Source: Duganella sp. SG902 (GTDB lineage: Bacteria; Pseudomonadota; Gammaproteobacteria; Burkholderiales; Burkholderiaceae_D). From it: a stretch of DNA of 64,000 nucleotides. Where the stretch lies: contig NZ_JABMJK010000001.1 in assembly GCF_013376005.1 (NCBI RefSeq), forward strand, positions 714,665 through 778,664, written 5' to 3'. The notes under the pieces were generated by a model. It had not been told where the DNA came from and ran no database searches. It saw nothing but the letters and a program-made list of their open reading frames with translations. Of the stretch, positions 16,339-24,614 are shown one piece after another. The position numbers and the translations under genes were made by a program. Each line of letters opens with the position of its first letter. Position 1 is the stretch's first letter.

Positions 16339-17210
16339 ACCTCGCCTCCCTTGGCAAAGCGCAGCTGCAGCAGCGTGACGCAGAACATGATCGCAAACAG
16401 CACGAACGCCACCGCCGACGCGGCGCCCAGATTCCACCACTTGAAGCCCTGCTCGTACATGAAGTACAACACGCTGACCGTGCTTTGCACCGGCCCGCCC
16501 TGCGTCATCACATACGGCTCGGCGAACAGCTGGAAGTAGCCGGTCATGCTAAGGATGCTGACCATCAGTAGCGTCGGCCCCAGCATCGGCCAGGTCACGT
16601 AGCGGAACTGCTGCCAAGTACTGGCGCCATCCAGTCCCGCCGCCTCGTACAGGTCCTCTGGGATGCTCTGCAATCCCGCCAGGAAGATGATCATGTTGTA
16701 ACCGAAGTTCTTCCACACCGCGAACAGGATAATCGCCGGCATGGACCACTGCGGATCGTTCAGCCAGTCCACCGCCGGCAGGCCCAGGCCCTGCAAGCCA
16801 TGGTTGATCATGCCGTAGCGCGTGTGCAGCAGGTAGCGCCAGATCACCGCCACCGCCACCAGCGACGTCACCACAGGCGCGAAGAACGCGGTGCGGAACA
16901 GACCTTTGCACCATGTCAGCCGCGAATGCAGCAGCAGCGCCGCGCCCAGCGAGGCGGCGATCGACAATGGCACGCCAACCATCACAAAGTACAGCGTATT
17001 GCCCAGCGCCTGCCAGAACAGCGGCGTTTGCAGCAGCCCGATGTAGTTGCGCAGCCCGACGAAGCGCAGGTTGCGCAGATCGGCCAGCGCGTAGATGTCG
17101 AAATCGGTCAGGCTCATGACCAGCGCAGCCAGCACCGGCAGGAAGAAAAACACGCTGATGACCAGCAGCGCTGGCGCCACGAAGCACCAGGCGGCACGTT
17201 GCGAATTCAT
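16335..17210 (-). CDS. Sugar ABC transporter permease (MalF type)
   Basis: A 291-residue CUT1 permease with six predicted helices. The first follows AAWCFVAPALLVISVFFFLP. The EAA loop is EAAGLDGASTWQQFRYVTWP, and the TQGGP motif near residue 235 is characteristic of MalF/UgpA-type proteins. The ATG at 17210 overlaps the stop of the binding-protein gene (ATGA), and the gene ends overlapping the MalG-type permease. With the lipoprotein at 17207 and the ATPase at 6109 it forms one importer, predicted to carry short beta-glucan oligosaccharides. Confidence 0.95.
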   Translation of the reverse strand: MNSQRAAWCFVAPALLVISVFFFLPVLAALVMSLTDFDIYALADLRNLRFVGLRNYIGLLQTPLFWQALGNTLYFVMVGVPLSIAASLGAALLLHSRLTWCKGLFRTAFFAPVVTSLVAVAVIWRYLLHTRYGMINHGLQGLGLPAVDWLNDPQWSMPAIILFAVWKNFGYNMIIFLAGLQSIPEDLYEAAGLDGASTWQQFRYVTWPMLGPTLLMVSILSMTGYFQLFAEPYVMTQGGPVQSTVSVLYFMYEQGFKWWNLGAASAVAFVLFAIMFCVTLLQLRFAKGGEV

Positions 17211-18472
17211 CGCGCCTCCTTCCGCGCCAGCATCCAGCGGCGCTTTTCCAGTATGTGGTCGGCCTTGGCGTCGAGCAGCGCGGCAGCCTGTGCCACCGTC
17301 AGTTCGCCGTGCGTGACGCGCTCCGCGACCAGCCGCATCTCGGTGGCGATCTGCTCCCATTCCGGCACCTTGGGCGTCGGACGCACACGCTCGAACTGCT
17401 GCGCGAAGGCGCGTGCGTGGACGTCATTCGCCAATCGGGGCATGGCCCAGTTGCTGCGGCGCGGCGGCAGGTCGCCGGTCAGTTCATGGAAGCGCGCCAT
17501 GGTCTCGGTGCGCGACAGGTACTCGATCAGCTGCCAGGCCTCGGCCTTGTGGCGCGACGAGGCGGCCAGCACGAGACTGGAGCCACCCGCCACCGAAGCG
17601 GCAGGTCCGGCGGGGCCAGGCAGAATGGCGGTCATCCATTCGTTCTGCTGCTCCGCCGGCAGCCGGCGTTTGAATTCGCCCATATTCCACGGCCCCGATA
17701 TGTAGAACGACACATAGCCCATGCCGAATTCGTGATAGACATTGGTGATGCGGTTGATCGGCGCCAGCTTCTGCGCGTACATGTCCGCATACAGCTGCAG
17801 CGCGCGCTGAAAACCGGCGCTGCGGAAATTGCCATAGCGGTCGCCGTCGCGCAGCAGCGGTTCGTTCTGCTGCAGCGCGAGTGCCAGCAGCGGTTCGAAT
17901 TCATCGCTGGGCAGCAGGATTGCGTAGTTGTCTGGGCCGACGATGCGCTTGATCGCGCGCATCGCCGCCATCCAGTCGTTCCAGGTCTTCGGCGGTTGCG
18001 CGTAGCCGGCGCGCTTCAGCAAGTCCTGCCGGTAGAACATCACGCGCGTGTCCACATACCAGGGCAGTCCCCACAGCTTGCCATCGACCACATTGGTATC
18101 CCAGATGCCGGGGAAGTAGTCTTCCTGCTTGACCACCGCAGATGCGGCGACATGACCATCCAACGGCGCCAAGGCGTTCAGCACTTCAAACTCCGGTATC
18201 CAGGTATTCCCAAGCTGGAAGACGTCCGGCATGACTTCTCCGGCGAAGGCTGTCAGCAGCTTTTCGTGCGCGGCGGTCCATGGCAGCTGCTGCACTTCGA
18301 CGCGCACGCCAGGATGCGTGCGCTCGAATTCCGGTATCAGCGCGGTGACTACTTCCCCCTCGCGGCCCATGGCCCAGAACTTCAGCACCACGCCCTGCTG
18401 CTGCCGCTGCGTGCAGGACGACAGCAGTGCCGCCAGCGACAACAGCAGCGCAATGGACACACGCCGCATCAT
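17207..18472 (-). CDS. Sugar-binding lipoprotein of the ABC importer
   Basis: A 421-residue extracytoplasmic solute-binding protein (family 1). The N-terminus MMRRVSIALLLSLAALLSSC ends in a lipobox with the acylated Cys, so it is tethered to a membrane in the periplasm. The mature part shows the usual layout: VLKFWAMGREGEVV, FERTHPGVRVEV, FQLGNTWIPEF, and ISGPWNMGEF. The gene overlaps the GH144 stop at 18469-18472 and the first permease start at 17207-17210, so the three are translationally coupled. The ligand should be the product of the GH144 and neighbouring secreted enzymes. Two adjacent ATGs (18472, 18469) are equally possible starts. Confidence 0.94.
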   Translation of the reverse strand: MMRRVSIALLLSLAALLSSCTQRQQQGVVLKFWAMGREGEVVTALIPEFERTHPGVRVEVQQLPWTAAHEKLLTAFAGEVMPDVFQLGNTWIPEFEVLNALAPLDGHVAASAVVKQEDYFPGIWDTNVVDGKLWGLPWYVDTRVMFYRQDLLKRAGYAQPPKTWNDWMAAMRAIKRIVGPDNYAILLPSDEFEPLLALALQQNEPLLRDGDRYGNFRSAGFQRALQLYADMYAQKLAPINRITNVYHEFGMGYVSFYISGPWNMGEFKRRLPAEQQNEWMTAILPGPAGPAASVAGGSSLVLAASSRHKAEAWQLIEYLSRTETMARFHELTGDLPPRRSNWAMPRLANDVHARAFAQQFERVRPTPKVPEWEQIATEMRLVAERVTHGELTVAQAAALLDAKADHILEKRRWMLARKEAR

Positions 18473-19878
18473 TTCTCCAGCCAGCCGCCGGTGAAGCCGG
18501 CGCGTTGCAGCCCAAGACGGATGGCCGGGTGGCGGCGCATGACGCGCCAGACCAGCTCATTGCGATAATTCTCCGTCATGGCGATGATCGGCCCCTGGTC
18601 GATGCCCAGGTAGTCCTTGTCCACCCAGCCCTTGCCCGCCACCACCTGTCCCTGCGACACCGGCACGTTGTACTTGAAGCTCGGATTGAAGGCGTCGTAG
18701 AAGCCGTATTCGCCGTAGATGAAGTCACCGTAGCGCTGCTTCATCTCCAGCACCGCCGGCACCACGATCTCCGGCGCGAACGGCAGCGACGAGGCGGCGG
18801 CGGTCGGCGCCAGCGTGCAGTCGTCGTAGGCTTTCAGGCCGCCGATGCCGCGTGCCGAGTAGGTGCGGAACGGCAGCTGCGTGCCTTTGTACTCCAGCAC
18901 CTTGTCGACCGGGCCATCGCTGGCGGTGATGCCCCATACGTTCTGTCCATAGCCTTCGCAGCGCAGCGGATTGGCGACAGCGTAGGCTTGCTGCGCATAG
19001 GTGGCGCGGCGGCTGTTCTCAAAGTAGTCGTACCCGCGCGCGCGCATGTACTCGTCGCGGATGCCGCGGAAATCAATCCACACATGGCTGTACTGGTGGA
19101 CGAACAGCGACGGGAAGCCCAGATGCTCCTGCGTGCCCTTGCCTTCCAGGCTTTTGTCGTATGTACTGGTCCAGGCCTTCCACGCATCCGGCTGCACCGG
19201 ATGCGTGGGCGATCCCAACGCCAGCACGTAGATCAGCATTGCCTCGTTATAGCCCTTCCAGTCGTAGCCGTGGAAGCCGGTCTCCGGCTCCCATCCCAGG
19301 ACAATCGATGGCTTGCGGGCCTGCGCCCAGGTCCAGTCGACCCGCTCGTAAATCTCTTTGGCCAGCTTGCGGATCTCCTGTTCGCCAGCGTCGCTGCCGT
19401 CGAAATAGGATTCACAGAACAACGCGCCGGCCAGGAACAGCGCGGTGTCGACGGTCGACAGTTCGACCTTATCGTTGTGGCGCAAGCCTGTCTTCATATC
19501 CAGGAAGTGGTAGAAGAAGCCCTTGTAGCCGCTGGCCACCGTGCCCTTCCCCGGCCCTTGCGGCGCGTTGCGGAAGAAGCGCAAGGTCGCCAGCACGCGG
19601 TCGCGCGCCTGATGGCGCGTGATGTAGCCGCGCTCCACGCCGATCGGATACGCCGTCAGTCCAAAGCCCACCGCCGCCACGCTGGAAAACGACGGCGTCG
19701 GATAGCGGTCCGGCACCAGCCCGTTGGCGGGATTGGCGGTGTCCCAGAAAAAGCGGAAGGTACGTTGCGAGATGTCGTCAAACACCGGAGGCAGCGAGGT
19801 GTCGCGGGCCGGCGCGGGCGCGGCGCCGGACAGCGCGCAGCAAGCCAGCATCCAATTCAGAACGGTACGATAGCGCAT
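18469..19878 (-). CDS. GH144-type endo-beta-1,2-glucanase (glucoamylase-domain family)
   Basis: A 469-residue protein of the PF10091 (Glycoamylase) family. Characterised bacterial members, such as those from Chitinophaga and Parabacteroides, are endo-beta-1,2-glucanases (GH144). Visible signatures are DDISQRTFRFFWDTANPANGL, split here after FWDTANP, then SSVAAVGFGLTAYPIGVERG, WEPETGFHGYDWKGYNEAMLIY (in two parts), HQYSHVWIDFRGI and the C-terminal GIDQGPIIAMTENYR. The N-terminus is a signal peptide (MRYRTVLNWMLACCALSGAA), giving a periplasmic or secreted enzyme; a weak lipobox around MLAC makes a lipoprotein possible. I chose the ATG at 19878, 7 bases after the receptor stop; an ATG at 19896 would overlap it. 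Its presence is the main reason for reading the locus as beta-1,2-glucan degradation. Confidence 0.88.
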   Translation of the reverse strand: MRYRTVLNWMLACCALSGAAPAPARDTSLPPVFDDISQRTFRFFWDTANPANGLVPDRYPTPSFSSVAAVGFGLTAYPIGVERGYITRHQARDRVLATLRFFRNAPQGPGKGTVASGYKGFFYHFLDMKTGLRHNDKVELSTVDTALFLAGALFCESYFDGSDAGEQEIRKLAKEIYERVDWTWAQARKPSIVLGWEPETGFHGYDWKGYNEAMLIYVLALGSPTHPVQPDAWKAWTSTYDKSLEGKGTQEHLGFPSLFVHQYSHVWIDFRGIRDEYMRARGYDYFENSRRATYAQQAYAVANPLRCEGYGQNVWGITASDGPVDKVLEYKGTQLPFRTYSARGIGGLKAYDDCTLAPTAAASSLPFAPEIVVPAVLEMKQRYGDFIYGEYGFYDAFNPSFKYNVPVSQGQVVAGKGWVDKDYLGIDQGPIIAMTENYRNELVWRVMRRHPAIRLGLQRAGFTGGWLEK

Positions 19879-19885
19879 GCGGGCC

Positions 19886-22738
19886 TCAGAAAGCATAACG
19901 GGCGCTGAACTTCACGGTGCGCATCGGGCCGCCCATGGAATTCGGCACGCCGAGGTTTTTGTTGTCGCCGCCGAAGCGGTTCTGCGGATTGCCCGGTCCA
20001 CCGCCCCAGCCGTCGTAGCCGCCGTAGTTGATGCTGTTGAACAGATTCAGCACGTCGGCGCGCAGCGACACACGGCCGAAGCGGAACGCCACTTCCTTCG
20101 ACAAGCCCACGTCCACCTGGTGGAATGCATCGCCACTGCCTTTGGCCGAGACGCACTGGTCGAATCCCCGCGAGCAGTCGGTGATGCGGTATGGCAGGCC
20201 GGAACCCAGCGTCAGCTTCCCGGACAACATCAGGCCCCACGGCAGCCAGCCATCGGACACGCCAGCCACCACCAGCCGGTGGCGCTCAACGTCGGTCGAT
20301 GGATTCCACGCGTACGGATAGCGGCCATAGGTCCAGTTGAAGATATTGTTGGTCCACTCCTTGTTGGTGGTCTCGCCACGGCTGTAGGTGTAGGTCGCGC
20401 CCAGGCTCCAGGTGGAGGCCTTGGTGTAGGGCTTGTCCGCCTTCAGGTAGAGCGAATCGGTCTTGGCCTGACTGATGAAGTCACCCAGCACCAGCGTGCC
20501 GTAACCCGGGACCGATCCCCACAGCGGATCGATCGGGCTTTGCGTACCCCAGCCACCTTTCGGATCGCGGTTGCCGCCGAACCAGTTGAACTGGTTATGA
20601 CTGCGCGAGTTGGTGTAGCCCACTTCGCCGTTCCACATGCCCAGCGCCTGGCGCAGGCCAAAGCTGTACTGGTCTGTGTACGCCATCTTGTGGTCATTCT
20701 TGATCAGCCACACCTCGCCGCCCGGCTGGGCGTTCTTCTGCGCTTCGTCCAGCGCGTGGTTGGCGATGGTGCGGTCGTAGGCGCGTCCCCACCCCGCGAA
20801 CAGCACCGAGGCGCGGTCGCCAAACAGGTCGTAGGACAGGCCGAGACGCGGCGCCCAGGCGTTCTTGAACGGCTTGCGGCTGTTGCCGGTGCTGATGTAG
20901 TCGTTGATATTGATGCCGCCCTTGGCCAGCGACTGCGCATAGGTCTGACCGGCCGGCGCGCCATCGCGCGGGTCCTGCTTGCCGAAGATGGCCACGCGGT
21001 CGGCCGGCGTGACGTAATTATCGTTCAGCATATTGTCTTCGTAGTCGTAGCGCAGGCCGAGATTCAGCAGCAGCTTGTCGTTGTACTGCCAGTCGTCCTG
21101 GAAGTAGATGCCGTACTGGTTGTTGGCGAAGTCCACGCCGGATGCCGGAATCGCCGGATCGGTGCGGATGGTGCTGGGCTGTCCGGTCACGGTGTCGATG
21201 CGTTGGTAGATCTGGTCCACCGCGCGCGCCGTGCCGGACAGGTCATAGCTGATGCGCTTGACCTTGAAGCCGGCCTTCATCGTGTGGCCTTTGATGCCGG
21301 TGTAGGTCAGGTCATCCTGCAGCAGTTGGCCGCTCTGCTGGCGGAACTGGTTGTTAGGCGAGCCGCCGACGATGATCACGTCCACCACGTTGTTGTCGGT
21401 ATTGCTGGGCGAGACCTGGTAGCGGATGTAGGGCTTGGTCGCGGTCGAATGCGGGTTCCAGGTATATTTTTCGTAGCCGAGACGCGCCTCATTCAACCAT
21501 CCGCCGCTGCTCCACTCGTGCTTGAAGTCGAAGCGGTCCTCGTCGTTGCCACGGTTGAGCGTATTCTCCGCCACGCTCAGCTTCATGTCTTCCGGGATCT
21601 GGTCGGTCTCGCGGCGGATGCGCGCGGTCGCCTCGACACGCTGGTTCTCGGTCAGCTGTGCATCCACCTTCAGCAGGAACAGGTCTTCCTTGAACGACGA
21701 CACCGTGGCGCCCTGCTGCGCCAGCAGCGACGGCACGATGCCGGCGTTGGGCAGCAGGTCGGTGCGCTGCGCGATGACCTGGCGCGGACTGTCGATCTTC
21801 TTGCCCTCGTAAGCGAAGAAGTAATGCGCCACGTTCTTCTTGATCGGCCCACCCAGCGTCACGCCAAACTGGTCCTGCGACGATGCCGGCCGCGCGATGC
21901 CGCGCCGCTCGGCGTCCTTTTGGAATGGATCGAGCGCGGTCAGGTTGGTGCCGGTGTGGTCCCAGAAGGCGTCGCCATGCAGCTCGTTGCCGCCCGACTT
22001 GGTGACGGCGCTGATCGCCGCGCTGGACACCTGGTCGTACTCCGCCTTGTAGTTCTGCGAGATCACCTTGTACTCCGCCACCGCCGACTGCGGGAACGGA
22101 TTGCCGCGGCTGGAGTCGATGCCGGAGACGCCGCCGCGCAGGATGTTGTTCTTCTGGCTGACGCCATCGATGAAGACGTTGACGTTGTCCTGGTTCTGCG
22201 CCCCGCTCTGCAGCTTGACGTTGCCGCTTTGGTCGACGTCGAAGCGCACGCCCGGCGCCAGGTCGGCGAAGGACAGGAAGTTGCGCGTCACCTGCGGCAG
22301 CTTCTCGATCTGCTGGCGCGACACCGAGGTGCCGACCTCGGAGCCGGCGACATCGCGCCGCGTGGCCGAGCCGGTGATCACCACCTGCGTCACGCCCTCC
22401 TGCAGTTGCAGATCGACCTGGCTGGTCTGGCCGACGCTGACCACCACCAGTTCCGAGGCCTGGTCGCCTACCTTGATCTGGTAGGTGCCCGGCGCCACGC
22501 CGGTCAGCACATAGCTGCCGTCGGCGCGGGTGACGGCGTTGTAGGCGTAGCCGTTCAGCTGGTTGACGGCCACCACGGCGGTGCCGGCGGCGGCCGCGTC
22601 GCCGCGCTTGACCTGGCCCTGAATGGTGGCGCTGCTCAGTTGCGCGCTGGCGTACGGCGCCGCCAGCAGGACGGCCGACAGCGCGGCCGCCATCACGGAC
22701 AGACGGCAGGCGATATTGCGGGTTGGTGCTGTTTTCAT
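19886..22738 (-). CDS. TonB-dependent outer-membrane receptor with carboxypeptidase-like N-terminal domain
   Basis: A 950-residue outer-membrane receptor. After a signal peptide (cleavage near PYASAQLSS), residues about 35-110 form a carboxypeptidase-regulatory-like beta-sandwich (IQGQVKRGDAAAAGTAV, ADGSYVLTGVAPGTYQIKVG). A plug domain follows (QIEKLPQVTRNFLSFADLAPG, VFIDGVSQ), then a beta-barrel that ends with the outer-membrane C-terminal Phe (KFSARYAF). The architecture is the Oar/CarO-like class often used for oligosaccharides in Proteobacteria; no SusD partner is present. AGGAGA lies 7 bases before the ATG. It is the second gene of the operon, 60 bases after lacI and 7 bases before GH144. 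The predicted substrate, beta-1,2-glucan oligomers, is from context. Confidence 0.93.
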   Translation of the reverse strand: MKTAPTRNIACRLSVMAAALSAVLLAAPYASAQLSSATIQGQVKRGDAAAAGTAVVAVNQLNGYAYNAVTRADGSYVLTGVAPGTYQIKVGDQASELVVVSVGQTSQVDLQLQEGVTQVVITGSATRRDVAGSEVGTSVSRQQIEKLPQVTRNFLSFADLAPGVRFDVDQSGNVKLQSGAQNQDNVNVFIDGVSQKNNILRGGVSGIDSSRGNPFPQSAVAEYKVISQNYKAEYDQVSSAAISAVTKSGGNELHGDAFWDHTGTNLTALDPFQKDAERRGIARPASSQDQFGVTLGGPIKKNVAHYFFAYEGKKIDSPRQVIAQRTDLLPNAGIVPSLLAQQGATVSSFKEDLFLLKVDAQLTENQRVEATARIRRETDQIPEDMKLSVAENTLNRGNDEDRFDFKHEWSSGGWLNEARLGYEKYTWNPHSTATKPYIRYQVSPSNTDNNVVDVIIVGGSPNNQFRQQSGQLLQDDLTYTGIKGHTMKAGFKVKRISYDLSGTARAVDQIYQRIDTVTGQPSTIRTDPAIPASGVDFANNQYGIYFQDDWQYNDKLLLNLGLRYDYEDNMLNDNYVTPADRVAIFGKQDPRDGAPAGQTYAQSLAKGGININDYISTGNSRKPFKNAWAPRLGLSYDLFGDRASVLFAGWGRAYDRTIANHALDEAQKNAQPGGEVWLIKNDHKMAYTDQYSFGLRQALGMWNGEVGYTNSRSHNQFNWFGGNRDPKGGWGTQSPIDPLWGSVPGYGTLVLGDFISQAKTDSLYLKADKPYTKASTWSLGATYTYSRGETTNKEWTNNIFNWTYGRYPYAWNPSTDVERHRLVVAGVSDGWLPWGLMLSGKLTLGSGLPYRITDCSRGFDQCVSAKGSGDAFHQVDVGLSKEVAFRFGRVSLRADVLNLFNSINYGGYDGWGGGPGNPQNRFGGDNKNLGVPNSMGGPMRTVKFSARYAF

Positions 22739-22798
22739 GCTTGTCTCCTGATTTTTTATATGTATCTAGGTCATGAAGCTGCGGTGTTGCGGGTGTGG

Positions 22799-23812
22799 TT
22801 AGGGTGGACTGAACTCTCCCGTGGAGGCGCGCACCACCAGCGTGGCGGCCAGCGTGGCGATGCTGGCCGGCGCGCCGGCGCCGGCGCCTATGGCGGCCAG
22901 CAAGCGCTCCAGCGCCTGCACGCCCAACTCGGCGATGGGCACGCGCACCGTGGTCAGGGCCGGGCTGACGTAGCGGGCGATGGGAATATCGTCGAAACCC
23001 GCCACCGCCATCGCGTGCGGCACCTGAACGCCGCCCTGCGTCAGCGTCAGCAGCGCGCCGATGGCCATCATGTCGTTGGCGGCAAACAGCGCTTGCGGAC
23101 GCTCGCCGGCCGGCAACGCCAGCAGCGCGCGTCCCACCGCCTCGCCGGACTGCTCCGAGAAGTCGCCCTCGAACACGCGCGGCGCCACGCCCGGCGCCAG
23201 CCGCGCCAGCGCCGCCTGGTAGCCGCGCAGGCGCTCCTGCGCCTCGTAGTTGCCGGACGGGCCGGCGATGAAGGCGATGCGCTGATAGCCGCAACCCACC
23301 AGGTGGCCGACCATGGCCTGCGCCGCGCTGTAGTTGTCGACCGACAGCGCCGGATAGTGCGTGCCGCCGCCGGCGGTGTTCATCAGCACGATGGGCAGTT
23401 CGTCCGGCAGGTTGTCCGACAAAAACGCGGCGTCGACGTGCGGCGACATCACCAGCAGGCCATCGACGCGGCCGCGCATGGCGCGCAAGGCCAGCGCCGC
23501 CTCGTCGGCGTCGCCATGCAGACTGGAGACCATCAGGTGCAGGCCGCGCTGGCGCGCCGCGCCGTCGATGCCGCGGATCATCTCCGAGAAGAACTCGCCG
23601 TACAGGTCCGGCAGCAGCACGCCGATGGTGTTGGTGGTGCTGGTGGTCAGGCTGCGGGCGCCGACGTGCGGCATGTAGCGCATGCGCTTGACCACCTCCA
23701 GCACATGCTTGCGGGTGTCGTCGGTGATGCTGGCGTGGCCGTTGAGCGCGCGCGACACCGAGGCCACCGACACGCCCGCCGCCTGCGCCACATCCTTGAT
23801 CGTCACTGCCAT
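22799..23812 (-). CDS. LacI-family transcriptional repressor of the glucan operon
   Basis: A 337-residue LacI/GalR-type regulator. The N-terminal helix-turn-helix and hinge are visible (TIKDVAQAAGVSVASVSRALNG, split as TIKDVAQAAGVSV and ASVSRALNG; YMPHVGARSL). The rest is a periplasmic-binding-like effector domain (IGVLLPDLYGEFFSEMIRGI, VAGFDDIPIARYVSPALTTV). It is the promoter-proximal gene of the ten-gene operon, and two identical palindromes at 23831 and 23884 lie in its own leader. That arrangement predicts autorepression and control of all downstream genes. The effector is probably a short sophoro-oligosaccharide, which is inference. The gap to the receptor gene is 60 bases, without a visible terminator or a third palindrome. 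Confidence 0.95.
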   Translation of the reverse strand: MAVTIKDVAQAAGVSVASVSRALNGHASITDDTRKHVLEVVKRMRYMPHVGARSLTTSTTNTIGVLLPDLYGEFFSEMIRGIDGAARQRGLHLMVSSLHGDADEAALALRAMRGRVDGLLVMSPHVDAAFLSDNLPDELPIVLMNTAGGGTHYPALSVDNYSAAQAMVGHLVGCGYQRIAFIAGPSGNYEAQERLRGYQAALARLAPGVAPRVFEGDFSEQSGEAVGRALLALPAGERPQALFAANDMMAIGALLTLTQGGVQVPHAMAVAGFDDIPIARYVSPALTTVRVPIAELGVQALERLLAAIGAGAGAPASIATLAATLVVRASTGEFSPP

Positions 23813-23830
23813 AATCCGCCCTTTTAGAAA

Positions 23831-23846
23831 ATGTAACCGGTTACAT
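23831..23846. promoter_or_regulatory. LacI-type operator, proximal copy
   Basis: The perfect 16-bp palindrome ATGTAACCGGTTACAT has the central CpG and symmetric half-sites expected of a LacI/GalR operator. It lies 19 bases before the lacI start codon. An identical copy is centred 53 bases further upstream. Confidence 0.85.
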
Positions 23847-23883
23847 TGATATCAAAAAATAAAACCGGCAACTTCGCTAACGA

Positions 23884-23899
23884 ATGTAACCGGTTACAT
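23884..23899. promoter_or_regulatory. LacI-type operator, distal copy
   Basis: A second identical palindrome, ATGTAACCGGTTACAT. Its centre is 53 bases (about five helical turns) from the proximal copy, so both copies lie on the same face of the helix and could be bridged by a tetramer. It lies just after the candidate promoter at 23913-23942. Confidence 0.85.
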
Positions 23900-23912
23900 C
23901 GGTGTGAAATAA

Positions 23913-23942
23913 AGTGTACTCGCATTTTCATGCGAGCACCAA
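23913..23942 (-). promoter_or_regulatory. Candidate promoter of the glucan operon
   Basis: On the minus strand TTGGTG (23937-23942) and TACACT (23913-23918) are 18 bases apart. Transcription would start near 23906, so the distal operator would cover about +7 to +22. The spacer contains a 7-bp hairpin (CTCGCAT/ATGCGAG) that could instead be the weak terminator of the marC gene upstream. The match to consensus is only moderate. Confidence 0.35.
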
Positions 23943-23950
23943 AGCTTTTT

Positions 23951-24547
23951 TTATAATGTTTTCACGAATTCGCGGATGCCGCCCAGCAGCATCTCGACCG
24001 ACATCGCCGTCAGGATCAGGCCCATCAGCCGCTCGAAGGCGGTCATCACCTGCGGCCCAAGCACCTTCTGCAGTTTCTCGGCGCTGAGGAAGACCATCAG
24101 CCAGATCCCCCCCACCGCCGCCAGCGCGGCCACGTGCACCAGCACTTCGCCGGTGCTCTCGCGCGAGAACAGCAGCACCGTGGCCAGCGCCGACGGCCCC
24201 GCCAGCGCGGGAATCGCCAGCGGCACGATGAAGGGCTCGGCGCCATCGGTGCGGCCCAGCACGCCGTCCGGGTGCGGGAAGATCATGCGGATCGAGATCA
24301 GCAGCAGGATCACGGCGCCGCCGATGCGCAGCGACACTTCGGACAGGTGCAGCGCGCTGAGGAAGTGACGGCCGAAGAACATGAAGATCAGCAGCAACAC
24401 AAAGGCGATCGCGCATTCGCGCACCACGATGCGCGGGCGGCGCGCCACCGGCACCGGGTTGAGCACGCTGGCAAACAGCGGCACGTTGCCGAACGGGTCG
24501 GTCACCAGCAGCAGCAGGATGAAGGTCTGGAAGAAGTCCTGGGTCAT
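23951..24547 (-). CDS. MarC-family (UPF0056) inner-membrane protein
   Basis: A 198-residue integral membrane protein with six predicted helices. LLLLVTDPFGNVPLFASVL at the N-terminus and the internal repeat IPLAIPALAGPSALATVLL (here VPLAIPALAGPSALATVLL) are the paired MarC/YhgN signatures. Length is normal. The function of the family is unsettled; the old link to multiple-antibiotic resistance was not upheld for E. coli MarC. It is upstream of and co-oriented with the glucan operon but separated by 138 bases holding a hairpin and the operon's operators, so it is probably a separate unit. Confidence 0.92.
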   Translation of the reverse strand: MTQDFFQTFILLLLVTDPFGNVPLFASVLNPVPVARRPRIVVRECAIAFVLLLIFMFFGRHFLSALHLSEVSLRIGGAVILLLISIRMIFPHPDGVLGRTDGAEPFIVPLAIPALAGPSALATVLLFSRESTGEVLVHVAALAAVGGIWLMVFLSAEKLQKVLGPQVMTAFERLMGLILTAMSVEMLLGGIREFVKTL

Positions 24548-24565
24548 GTAATCTCAAGGGGAAAA

Positions 24566-24593
24566 AGAAAAACGGGAGCCGAGGCTCCCGTTT
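24566..24593 (-). terminator. Rho-independent terminator of the PEP-CTERM gene
   Basis: On the minus strand a 10-bp GC-rich stem (AACGGGAGCC/GGCTCCCGTT, arms 24583-24592 and 24571-24580) is followed by TTTTTCTTTTT. It lies 22 bases after the stop at 24615 and just before marC. Confidence 0.85.
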
Positions 24594-24614
24594 GAGTGTA
24601 CCACCAGATTCAGC

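Noticed and set aside
19877..23827. A 1316-codon open frame on the plus strand opposite the receptor, regulator and GH144 genes
   Set aside because: It mirrors real genes in a GC-rich genome, is His/Arg/Gln-rich with no recognisable motif, and crosses gene boundaries and operator sites.
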